Shown here piece by piece: positions 56,500 through 64,000 of a stretch of DNA of 64,000 nucleotides (position 1 is its first letter; each line of letters starts with the position of its first letter). Below the pieces are notes generated by a model, which was not told the origin of the DNA, did no database searches, and saw only the letters and a list, made by a program, of their open reading frames with translations. The position numbers were made by a program, and so were the translations under genes. Source of the stretch: Methylobacterium durans (lineage in GTDB: Bacteria > Pseudomonadota > Alphaproteobacteria > Rhizobiales > Beijerinckiaceae); the NCBI RefSeq assembly GCF_003173715.1, contig NZ_CP029550.1, positions 1,178,001-1,242,000 on the forward strand. The letters are read 5' to 3'.

Positions 56500-56769
56500 T
56501 TCAGCGCGTCTCCGGATTCCTGGGCGGCCGGAGCCGGGACGGCGCGGCGCGTGCCAGCGCTGCGGGGTGGCCGGCGATGCCGATGCGGTCCTGCCGCTCG
56601 ATGATGCCCCGTCGTGCGGGCAGCAGCACGGACACACCCGGACAGGCGACGGGGTCCCTCAAGGCGGCCTCCGAAAACGGAACGGGCTGCCCGCCTACTG
56701 CAAAGCCTCGCCCGCGGCAATACGCGGAGGCTTGCGGGAAACGGACGATCGGGGAGGCGGCACCACCGC

Positions 56770-58650
56770 TCATTCCGCGGCGAGCGGCACGGGCTCGGGG
56801 ATGGCCGCGCTCGCGGGCCCCTGGCAGGGCAACGTGACGGCGAAGGTCGTTCCCGAGCCGATTTCGGAGCGGACCTCGATGCGACCTCCAAGGGCACGGA
56901 CCAGCGCTTTCACGTGCGCGAGGCCGATGCCGTCACCCGGCTGGTTCTGCGGCCCCGCCCGACGGAACAGCTCGAAGATGCGGCCGTGGTCGTGCTCGGC
57001 GATCCCACGCCCGTTATCCGAGACCTCGAAGCAAATATGTCCGCTCGGCACGCGCCGTCCCGTCACGGTGATCCGGCCCGGGCGTCCCGGGTCGAGGTAT
57101 TTCAGGGCGTTGTCGACGAGATTGCCGAACACCTGCTCGACCGCGAGCCGGTCGGCCACGATCTCGGGCAGGGCGGGGGCGATCTCGACGGTCGCGCCCT
57201 GCATCTCGGCCTGATGACGATGCGCGTCGCGAATGCCGCGCAGGAGCGCCGACATGTCGAGGGGCTCCGCGGCGAAGGTGCGCCGCCCCTCCCGCGACAG
57301 CTTCAGAATGGCCGCGATCAGCGTGTCCATGCGCGCGACCCCCGCCTTGATGAAGCCGAGGGACTCTCCGAGGTCCTCGTCGATCCGCTCGGCTGCGGGA
57401 TGGCCGGACAGCGCACGCCGGATCTCCTCGCGCGTGGCCTCAAGTTCGCTCGTGAAGCCCATGACGTTGACGAGCGGCGCCCGGAGATCATGGCTGACGA
57501 TGTAGGCGTAGCGCTGGATCTCCTCGTTCGACTCCCGCAGCTCGGCCTCGACCTCGCGCTGATCGCTGATGTCGGTGTGGACGCCGACCCACTCGCGGAT
57601 CGCGCCGTCGGCATCGAGCACCGGCACGCCCCGGATCGCGTAGTGGTGCCAGCTGCCGTCCTTCGAGCGGACCCGGTGCTCGAACACGAAGGTCCGCCGC
57701 TCGGCGACCGTCGTGTTCCAGGCGTCGATGGTGGGCTGCGCATCGTCCGGGTGTACGGCGTTCGCCCAGCCGTGGCCCTGATACTCCTCGGGCGACTGCC
57801 CCGTGATCGCCGCCCAGCCCGGTTGCTCGCCGACCATCCGCCCCTGCGCGTCGTTGGTCCAGAGCACGCCGCGCACCGCCTGAACCGCGGCGCGGAAGCG
57901 CTCCTCGCTCATGCGCAGTTCGGCTTGGACGCGCTGTTGATCGATCGACGTGGCGATCATGGCCAGGAACAGGATCAGGAAGGTGGCGCCCGCCACCGCG
58001 AGCGCGAGGTTCTGCTGGGCAGGCCCGAGCGTCGCCGGATGGGCGGCGTGCGCCCCCGCATCCGCCGCCGTGATCGTGGCGGCGGCCATGCCGGTATAGT
58101 GCATCCCGGCCACCGCCACGCCCATCACGCAGGCCGCGGCGAGTTTCTGCCAGACGCTGTTCCGGCGGAAGGTGAGCCAGAGCGCGGCCGTGGCGGCCGT
58201 GACGGCGATGCCGATCGATACGGCGACGATGGCTGGGTCGTAGGCGAAGTTGCCCGGCATCCGCATCGCGGCCATGCCGGTGTAGTGCATGGCCGCGACG
58301 CCAAGCCCCATCAATGCGCCGCTGGGAAACACGGTGCCGGAACTGGCACGCGGCCGGCTGACCCAGGCGAAAGCAGCCCCCGTCACTGCGACCGCGATGA
58401 CCAGGGACAGGATTGTCAGCGTCAGATCGTAGGCGGCCGGAAGACCCATCTCGAACGCGAGCATGCCGACGAAGTGCATCGACCAGATGCCGCCGCCCAT
58501 CGCGACGGCCGCCCCCGCGAGCCACGCCCAGCGCGGGCCTGCCACCCCGTCCCGGACGCGGGCGCCGAGATCCAGGGCGGTGTAGGAAGCGAACACCGCG
58601 ATGGCGATGGACAGGGCAACGAGGGCCGGGTTGTAGCCGGTATGGACCAT
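56770..58650 (-). CDS. MHYT-PAS sensor histidine kinase
   Basis: 626 aa. Seven membrane segments with MHYT-type motifs at 57-60 (SMHF), 121-124 and 183-186 (GMHYTGMAA), proposed to bind metal and sense O2, CO or NO. PAS about 250-365 (VRGVLWTNDAQGRMVGEQPG), HisKA with H387 (YAYIVSHDLRAPLVN), HATPase (VFGNLVDNALKYLDPGRPGR, GDGIGLAHVKALVRALGG). No receiver domain. 270 bases upstream of kaiC on the same strand, so it may be co-regulated with the Kai genes. Confidence 0.92.
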   Translation of the reverse strand: MVHTGYNPALVALSIAIAVFASYTALDLGARVRDGVAGPRWAWLAGAAVAMGGGIWSMHFVGMLAFEMGLPAAYDLTLTILSLVIAVAVTGAAFAWVSRPRASSGTVFPSGALMGLGVAAMHYTGMAAMRMPGNFAYDPAIVAVSIGIAVTAATAALWLTFRRNSVWQKLAAACVMGVAVAGMHYTGMAAATITAADAGAHAAHPATLGPAQQNLALAVAGATFLILFLAMIATSIDQQRVQAELRMSEERFRAAVQAVRGVLWTNDAQGRMVGEQPGWAAITGQSPEEYQGHGWANAVHPDDAQPTIDAWNTTVAERRTFVFEHRVRSKDGSWHHYAIRGVPVLDADGAIREWVGVHTDISDQREVEAELRESNEEIQRYAYIVSHDLRAPLVNVMGFTSELEATREEIRRALSGHPAAERIDEDLGESLGFIKAGVARMDTLIAAILKLSREGRRTFAAEPLDMSALLRGIRDAHRHQAEMQGATVEIAPALPEIVADRLAVEQVFGNLVDNALKYLDPGRPGRITVTGRRVPSGHICFEVSDNGRGIAEHDHGRIFELFRRAGPQNQPGDGIGLAHVKALVRALGGRIEVRSEIGSGTTFAVTLPCQGPASAAIPEPVPLAAE

Positions 58651-58818
58651 CGGAGGTTCGGAGTGGCGATCAGAAGGGTGAGGCGCAAGCTAGCCTGACC
58701 GCGTCAGAAGCACCATCGCCCGGCGCAGAGCTCGGCGTTCGCAAGCGCACCCGCCGCTCCCGCCTTCCCCAAAGCCCGACGAAGACCGTAGGATGCGTCG
58801 AGTCGAGAGGAGAGCCCG

Positions 58819-59004
58819 ATGGACGAGGAGACGATCAAGCGATTGTCCGACGCCGTCCACGAGGCGGCGAGCGCGCTGAACCGGGCCATGGCCTACGCGG
58901 TGCAGAGCGGCCTGCGGATCGACATCGAATCCGAGGCGTCTCACCTCGCGGTGAATCACCACCCGATTCCGATCCTCCGGGTTCACATCTATCAGGAGCG
59001 GTAG
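58819..59004 (+). CDS. hypothetical protein, 61 aa
   Basis: ATG 58819 with GAGAGGAGAG upstream. MDEETIKRLSDAVHEAASAL begins a helix, followed by short strands (LAVNHHPIPILRVHIYQER). Divergent from the MHYT kinase (168-base shared promoter region). Unrecognised. Confidence 0.6.
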   Translation: MDEETIKRLSDAVHEAASALNRAMAYAVQSGLRIDIESEASHLAVNHHPIPILRVHIYQER

Positions 59005-59069
59005 GGCGCCACGCTAGTACGCTTTGGCTGAGCGCAATCGGAGATGCTCTTGGTCCACGAACGCGCGCC

Positions 59070-59300
59070 CTAGTAGCGGCGGTAGCCGCGCCGGACCACC
59101 ACGCTCCTCGGCCCATATGCGCCCCGGCGCACCACGACGCCGCGCCGCCCGTAATAGCCGCGCCGGACGCCGACAGCCGCGTTCGGGCCGACGCAGCCCG
59201 CACGGTAGACGCCCCGCGCGCAGACGACGGCGTTCGCCTCGGTCGGCAGGAAAACGATCAGGCCCGACAGGAGGCCGAGAGCGAGGAGGAACTGCTTCAT
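59070..59300 (-). CDS. Arg/Tyr/Gly-rich secreted protein, 76 aa
   Basis: ATG 59300. Signal peptide MKQFLLALGLLSGLIVFLPT with ANA cleavage; mature start VVCARGVYRAGCVGPNAAVG (two Cys), then repeats of VRRGYYGRRG type to RRGYRRY. Of the same class as the frameshifted Gly/Tyr-rich gene at 26 kb; common in Rhizobiales, function unknown. Confidence 0.75.
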   Translation of the reverse strand: MKQFLLALGLLSGLIVFLPTEANAVVCARGVYRAGCVGPNAAVGVRRGYYGRRGVVVRRGAYGPRSVVVRRGYRRY

Positions 59301-59382
59301 CACGCGTCTCCATCTTCGACGAATCCGGCTGAGACCACCCGACGTCGCGTGACCTCGAACCACTTCCCGCAAACCGCTACCG

Positions 59383-59922
59383 TCAGGGTGTGGCGAGCAT
59401 CCGCAGGCAGGTGCCGGCCTTCTCGGCAGCGGGCCGCGCGTCGGCCTCGCTGATCTTGCCGGCCTCGACCAGCGATTTGGTCTGCGCCACCACAGTGTCC
59501 CGCAAGGTGTCGAGGCCCTTCATGTTGCGCACAGAGGCGTCGTAGATGATCCGCGAATCGGCCGGCAGGCCCGCCGCGCAATGGGCGGCGCCCCCGCTCC
59601 CGGCCTGCGCGACGTGCGTCCCAGCATCCTTGGAAGGCGCGCCGGCGGCGTCCGGTCCCGGCGCGGCGCCGGATGCTGAACCCGTCGAGCCCGTGCCCGC
59701 CGTCTCGGCCATGGCCGCCCCCGCGACCGCGGTGCCGGCGAGGGCCGCGGCCGGGACGCAGCGCAAGCAGCGCGCGAGGAAGGCTTCCCGCGCCACGAGC
59801 GGCGCCCTGATGCCGCCGACCGCGACTCCACGCCAGCCCCGCGCAATCCAGAATGCCTCTGCGGGCGTCGCGAGGCCGGCCAGGGTTGCGCCGGCCAGGA
59901 TCGCGAGGACGAGACGTTTCAT
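59383..59922 (-). CDS. exported protein with conserved C-terminal domain, 179 aa
   Basis: ATG 59922 opens a signal peptide (MKRLVLAILAGATLAGLATP, AEA). A second hydrophobic Ala/Gly stretch (about 52-72) and a Gly/Ser linker precede a compact C-terminal region (CAAGLPADSRIIYDASVRNM, then TLRDTVVAQTKSLVEAGKIS and CLRML) with a Cys at each end. Periplasmic; function unknown. Confidence 0.6.
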   Translation of the reverse strand: MKRLVLAILAGATLAGLATPAEAFWIARGWRGVAVGGIRAPLVAREAFLARCLRCVPAAALAGTAVAGAAMAETAGTGSTGSASGAAPGPDAAGAPSKDAGTHVAQAGSGGAAHCAAGLPADSRIIYDASVRNMKGLDTLRDTVVAQTKSLVEAGKISEADARPAAEKAGTCLRMLATP

Positions 59923-60039
59923 CGATGCCTCCTCCGTTGAAAATCCGCTGGCTCCGTTTGAGATGACAAATCTCGGCTTTGCGTGTTCGCCGCAGGGGCG
60001 GACCGAGAGAGCCGCCGCATCAGGGGCGAGGCGGCGAGT

Positions 60040-60813
60040 TCAGAAGTCCGGGTTCGGGAAGGGCACGGATCGTGCACCCTCGGTATGCGCGGTCGAGAAG
60101 ATCCGATCCTCGATCGGGGGATCGATCATCCAGTCGGAGAAGGTGACAGCATTGCGTGGGCGGCCCGGCGCGCCCGTTTCGGTCACGTAGAGCTGGCGAG
60201 GCAGGCGGTCCTGCACACCGATCCAGACCTGCGCCTGCGCGTCGCGATCGGCGAACGCGACGACGTCGGTCTCGACACCGCCGACGAGCCGCGAGCGTCC
60301 GACCACGAAGGCGCGCGTCAGGCCGTTCGTCAGAGCCTGAGCGGGGTTCGTCAGCAGCATGTCGGCGAAGGCCTGGCTCTCGCCCGTCGCGGCGACCTCC
60401 GCCTTCAGGGCGGCGTCGAGGCTCGCAGGTGCCGGCGCCGTGGCGACGGTGTCCGCTTCGGGCCGGAACAACGTCAGCGTTCGCCCGTCGACGATGAATT
60501 CGCGGGAGGGGCCATCGCCGTCTGTGACGACGCGCAGACGATCGGGGCGCCGGAACTCTACCCGGCTGCGCACCGTGTAGAAGATCGATTGACCCTCGGC
60601 ATTCGGCACGTCGTGCACGGCGATGGCCGTGAATCTCAGGCTCTTCGCCGCGGCGAGCGTGTCGCCCGCGGCCTTGAGTAGCGCCACGGCCGCCGGCTCG
60701 ACGCCTTGTGCCGGCTGCGCCGCGGCGGGCTGCTGCGCGGCAGCCCGCTCCGGCGCGGTCATGCACAGGACGAGGGCCGCCAGCAGCCCGATCGCGTCGC
60801 GGGGCCGTGCCAT
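60040..60813 (-). CDS. DUF2092-type exported protein
   Basis: 257 aa from ATG 60813, with a purine-rich SD (GGGAGGAG) just upstream; the frame to 61041 is rejected. Signal peptide (LLAALVLCMTAPERAAAQQP). Body: VALLKAAGDTLAAAKSLRFT, RVEFRRPDRLRVVTDGDGPS, FIVDGRTLTLFRPEADTVAT, YVTETGAPGRPRNAVTFSDW, which fits DUF2092, a LolA-like half-barrel of the periplasm that may carry lipid. No partner adjacent. Confidence 0.78.
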   Translation of the reverse strand: MARPRDAIGLLAALVLCMTAPERAAAQQPAAAQPAQGVEPAAVALLKAAGDTLAAAKSLRFTAIAVHDVPNAEGQSIFYTVRSRVEFRRPDRLRVVTDGDGPSREFIVDGRTLTLFRPEADTVATAPAPASLDAALKAEVAATGESQAFADMLLTNPAQALTNGLTRAFVVGRSRLVGGVETDVVAFADRDAQAQVWIGVQDRLPRQLYVTETGAPGRPRNAVTFSDWMIDPPIEDRIFSTAHTEGARSVPFPNPDF

Positions 60814-61279
60814 GGTCTCCTCCCTGTCCCGCGGGCACCGGGGCTGGCTCGCGCGGGCCTCTGCTGCGGGTCGGCGAAGGGCAGCGGCATTCGATCCGCC
60901 GCTCTGCCGACCGGATCCTGACCTCGGGCGAGCGCCGCGAGGTATGCTGGTGCATGCGCACGCCCTTGGCAGGGCGCGGGTGGAAACGTTCCTGCAAAAC
61001 TTCGGCGCAGGACGCACGACCGTAGGCTCGGCCGTGGACATTCAGGCGCCCCTCCTATCTGGAGGAAAGCTTTCACAGGATGGCGGCACCTTATGCCTGC
61101 CGATATGTTCAGTCCATGTGATAGTACCGTACCGAAATTGCCGCCCGAATGCGTTGATGACATCTTAGGACTGTTTCGGTTCGGGCTATTTCTGGGCTGA
61201 ACGTCAGGGCTTGTACGTACATCGCCTCTGTGCCCACCGGCGATAGGCATGTTGTCGGGGCGCCGATCGGGAGGGTCGG
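60814..61279. other. non-coding gap
   Basis: 466 bases between divergent genes. Two promoters expected. An AT-richer stretch lies at 61060-61200. No gene or known RNA recognised. Confidence 0.4.
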
Positions 61280-62584
61280 ATGTCGGTCGTCCGCGTGCTC
61301 GCAGGGCTCTTCGCGCTGGCGGGCTGCGTGGTCGCCAGCGCGTATCTGGGGATGCCGCACGCCGACTTGCGGATCGCGGCAGGCCCATCCGGCACCCCGA
61401 TGTATCGCTTGATCGCGGCACTCGCCGCAGCGAACGCCAAGGTGCATCCGCGTGTGCGGTTGGTGCTCGTTGAAACCGACAGTCTGGAAGCGTCGGGGCG
61501 TGATCTCGAGGAGGGCCGCGTCGATCTCGCCGTGATCCGAAGCGACCTGGCCCCGCCGCGCAACGCCCAGACCATAGCGATCCTCCGCCGCGACGTCGTC
61601 GCCTTCGTGCTCCCGCCGCGCAGTCCCATTGATGGGATCGCGCGTCTCTCCGGGCACATTGTGGCGTTGCCCGCCGGGGCGGCCCCTGCGGAGGACGGAC
61701 GCATCCTGGACCGGCTGCTCGGCTATTTCGACGTGCCGGCTGCGAAGGTCGAGCGGATCTTCCTGGCCGCCGACGAGATCGGGCGTGCCGTGCAGGAGCG
61801 GCGGGCCGCCGCGATCCTGGCCGTTGGGCCGATCGGCCCAGGTATGGTCGTCGACGCCGTCGGCGCGCTCGCGAGGGCCGAGAAGGGCACGCCGAAGCTC
61901 ATGGCGATCGACGAGGCCGAGGCGATCGGCAAGCGTCTACCGGGATATGAATCGATCGATGTGCCGGCAGGGGCCTTCCGAGGCCGGCCCGAGGTCCCGG
62001 GCGAGTCGGTGACAAGCGTCGCGGTGACCTACCGGCTGGTGGCTTCCCGGACCATGCTCGACATCCTCGCTGCGGCGATCGCCCGCTCCGTCTTCACGAT
62101 GAAGCCGATGCTGCTCGCGGCGACGCCCCTGGCGAGCCAGATCGAGGCGCCTGACACCGACGACAAGAACCCGTCCCTCCCGATCCATCCCGGCGTCATC
62201 GCCTACCTGAGCAACGGCGATCAGAGCTTCTTCGACACCTCGGAGAGCTACGTCTACGTCATCGGCATCCTCGTCAGCCTCACGGGCTCCGCCCTCGCCA
62301 TCCTCGCCGACCGCAGGCGGCGGCGGCAATCGACGCGGGATCGCAAGCTTCTGTTACGTCTCGTCGAGATCGCGGAGCGCGCACGGGACGCCGATCCGAC
62401 GAGCCTCGCCGCCCTAGACCAGGACTTGCACGGTCTCGTCGCGGCCGCCCTCACGCGGCAGGCCGAAGGGCATACCGGTCCGGACCAATGGGCCGTCATC
62501 GCAGCGGCCACCGCGCATGCGCGCCACGTGATCGCCGGTCGACAGGGTGCCACCGGCAAGCCAGCGGCGGCGCCCGACGTCTAG
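61280..62584 (+). CDS. TAXI-family protein with C-terminal membrane anchor
   Basis: 434 aa, ATG 61280 with GGGAGGG upstream. N-terminal hydrophobic segment, TAXI-like binding fold (DLRIAAGPSGTPMYRLIAAL, RVDLAVIRSDLAPPRNAQTI), and unusually a second membrane helix near residue 330 (YVYVIGILVSLTGSALAILA) plus a 90-residue cytoplasmic helical tail (RRRRQSTRDRKLLLRLVEIA). This build suggests a membrane sensor or tethered binder rather than a free TRAP subunit. No TRAP permease nearby. Confidence 0.75.
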   Translation: MSVVRVLAGLFALAGCVVASAYLGMPHADLRIAAGPSGTPMYRLIAALAAANAKVHPRVRLVLVETDSLEASGRDLEEGRVDLAVIRSDLAPPRNAQTIAILRRDVVAFVLPPRSPIDGIARLSGHIVALPAGAAPAEDGRILDRLLGYFDVPAAKVERIFLAADEIGRAVQERRAAAILAVGPIGPGMVVDAVGALARAEKGTPKLMAIDEAEAIGKRLPGYESIDVPAGAFRGRPEVPGESVTSVAVTYRLVASRTMLDILAAAIARSVFTMKPMLLAATPLASQIEAPDTDDKNPSLPIHPGVIAYLSNGDQSFFDTSESYVYVIGILVSLTGSALAILADRRRRRQSTRDRKLLLRLVEIAERARDADPTSLAALDQDLHGLVAAALTRQAEGHTGPDQWAVIAAATAHARHVIAGRQGATGKPAAAPDV

Positions 62585-62786
62585 CGGCGCCGGTGCGCGC
62601 GTTTCCCTCAGAACCCGCGCAAACCGCAGGACCAAGACTCACGATGGAGGAAGTTTTCGCCGACCTCGCCGCGCGGCATTGATCGGGTTCCGCAAAGATG
62701 TCATCGTCACAGGACTTGATTTGACTGTATTTGTACTCTTGCGCACCGGGTCGTTTGTGTTGTTGTCCGTACAGGAGCGCACGTAC

Positions 62787-63104
62787 ATGATGCCCGTCAC
62801 CGCTGTTGCCCTGTTCGGGGCCACCCTTGCCGTCACCGTCACGGACCACGTGCCGAATTTCGACATTCGGCCGAGCTGCCATGCTGCCACCTCGCTGATG
62901 ACGCTCGACCCGAAAAGGGAGGCCCGGTGCATCGACGACGAGGCCACTGCCCGGACCGAGGTCACCAAGCAATGGGCCAGCTTCTCCGCTACCGAGCGCC
63001 AGCGCTGCACGGCGGAGGCGCAGCTGAACGGAATGCCGAGCTACGTCGACCTCCTCGAATGCCTGACGCTCGGCCGGGAGGCCAAGGCAGGCGGGCCCAA
63101 CTGA
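62787..63104 (+). CDS. small exported Cys-containing protein, 105 aa
   Basis: ATG 62787 (or the adjacent ATG). Short hydrophobic lead (MMPVTAVALFGATLAVTVTD), then SCHAATSLMTLDPKREARCI, EVTKQWASFSATERQRCTAE and LLECLTLGRE: four cysteines and a helical body, a pattern common in Methylobacterium secreted proteins. Function unknown. Followed 47 bases later by the efflux adaptor gene. Confidence 0.6.
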   Translation: MMPVTAVALFGATLAVTVTDHVPNFDIRPSCHAATSLMTLDPKREARCIDDEATARTEVTKQWASFSATERQRCTAEAQLNGMPSYVDLLECLTLGREAKAGGPN

Positions 63105-63151
63105 ACGGGCCCGGCGCTCGCATCGCACCCCTTTTCTGGGCAGACCCTCTC

Positions 63152-64000
63152 ATGCCGAACGCATCGTGGTCCCGCTCGTCCGTCCCGGATCAGCGCAGCC
63201 GTGGTCCGGTTTCGAATGTGGCTTCCCGGTTCGTCGCGGCCGGACTTCTCGTGCTCCTCGCCGGCTGCAACGAGAAGAACCAGTACGTCGCGCCACCGCC
63301 ACCCACCGTCTCGGTGTCCCAGCCGATCGAGCGGCCGGTGACGCGCTACCTCGAGATGACCGGCAACACGCAGGCCTTCGCCTCAGTGGACCTCGAAGCT
63401 CGCGTGCAGGGCTTTCTGGAGACGATCACCTACAAGGACGGAGCGCGCGTCGCGAAGGGCACGCCGCTGTTCGGCATCCAGCGCGACACTTACGAGGCCC
63501 AGCTCAAGCAGGCGCAGGGGAGCCTCGCGTCCCAGGAGGCGGCCCGCACGAACGCGCAATCCGAGTACCAGCGTCAGGCGACTCTCGGAAAGCAGGAATT
63601 CGCCTCGCAGGCCCATGTCGAGGACACCAAGACCAAGCTCGACCAAGCGACCGCCTCCGTCATAGAGGCGCAGGCGAATCTCGACCTCGCCAAGATCAAT
63701 CTCGGGTACACCCAGGTCCTGGCGCCGTTCGACGGCATCGTGACGAACCATCTCGTGGATGTCGGCGGCCTCGTCGGGGTCGGCGGCCCGACAAAACTCG
63801 CCACCATCGTGCGAGTCGATCCCCTCTACGTCTACTTCAACGTCAGCGAGCAGCAGGTCCTTCTGGTCAAGCAGAACCTTGCCAGACAGGGACGCACGCT
63901 CGGCGACGTCTCGAAGATCCCGGTCGAGATCGGTCTGCAGGACGAGACCGGTTACCCGCATGCGGGGCACCTCGACTACGTGGCGCCCCAGGTCGATCCG
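63152..64000 (+). CDS. RND efflux periplasmic adaptor (MFP), cut by window end
   Basis: 283 codons visible, no stop before 64000. Lipoprotein-type signal (LLVLLAGCNEKN, Cys about residue 38), biotinyl-lipoyl half-motifs (GNTQAFASVDLEARVQGFLE and INLGYTQVLAPFDGIVTNHL), coiled-coil hairpin between them (QAQGSLASQEAARTNAQSEY) and beta-barrel part (IVRVDPLYVYFNVSEQQVLL). This is the AcrA/MexA family linking an RND pump to an outer-membrane channel; the pump gene should follow to the right. Start could be a later GTG. Confidence 0.9.
   Translation, partial: MPNASWSRSSVPDQRSRGPVSNVASRFVAAGLLVLLAGCNEKNQYVAPPPPTVSVSQPIERPVTRYLEMTGNTQAFASVDLEARVQGFLETITYKDGARVAKGTPLFGIQRDTYEAQLKQAQGSLASQEAARTNAQSEYQRQATLGKQEFASQAHVEDTKTKLDQATASVIEAQANLDLAKINLGYTQVLAPFDGIVTNHLVDVGGLVGVGGPTKLATIVRVDPLYVYFNVSEQQVLLVKQNLARQGRTLGDVSKIPVEIGLQDETGYPHAGHLDYVAPQVDP

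Noticed and set aside
56614..58698. 694-codon plus-strand frame opposite the MHYT kinase
   Set aside because: Same reason: Arg/Gly/His-rich antisense shadow of a recognised kinase.

Overview
The window comes from a high-GC alphaproteobacterium, most likely Methylobacterium/Methylorubrum. Pointers are the several MHYT-type sensor kinases, HWE kinase, NepR/EcfG general-stress-response parts, a KaiA-less kaiC-kaiB-kaiB operon, TAXI-type binding proteins, an intracellular PHB depolymerase and many short secreted proteins. No rRNA, complete tRNA or CRISPR array is visible.

Left part (1-41.6 kb): mosaic, accessory-looking DNA, by eye less GC-rich than the right part, with many short orphan genes, long non-coding gaps, four insertion sequences (IS5-like at 10.3 kb, IS110/IS1111-like at 17.8 kb, IS256-like at 29.3 kb, plus IS630-like just outside at 41.6 kb) and several broken genes. 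Its theme is stress and envelope: AI-2E-type permease, single-domain response regulator, a three-gene coiled-coil operon (8.2-4.6 kb), MBL hydrolase, RMF-like peptide, DUF3072, DUF255 thioredoxin-fold protein, SMP-30 lactonase, DedA protein, NepR-like protein, MHYT hybrid kinase, HWE kinase, NepR-EcfG fusion sigma factor, PAS protein and PHB depolymerase. Two perfect EcfG-type promoters (GGAAC-N17-CGTT) lie at 20.18 and 25.75 kb, so sigma factor and probable targets sit together. The part ends with a tyrosine integrase (40.1-41.4 kb) and a 52-nt 3' fragment of a tRNA-Thr(CGT) gene at 41.57 kb, the signature of an integrative island whose other end should be left of this window.

Right part (42.8-64 kb): GC-richer, intact genes. 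It holds two CAP-domain secreted proteins (one with RTX repeats), a TAXI binding lipoprotein, a Sel1-like exported protein, a class II glutamine amidotransferase, an N-acetylglutaminylglutamine-type amidotransferase, a tight clock-like operon (kaiC, two kaiB, hybrid histidine kinase) followed upstream by an MHYT-PAS histidine kinase, small secreted proteins, a DUF2092-type protein, a second TAXI protein and the start of an RND efflux adaptor cut by the window edge.

Notable damage: the MHYT hybrid kinase is split by an IS256 element exactly at its phospho-acceptor Asp codon; a SRAP (YedK/HMCES-like) gene has lost its start codon at the end of an IS1111-like element; at least five genes left of 42 kb show apparent loss of a single base, mostly in short homopolymers, which is either gene decay or assembly error.
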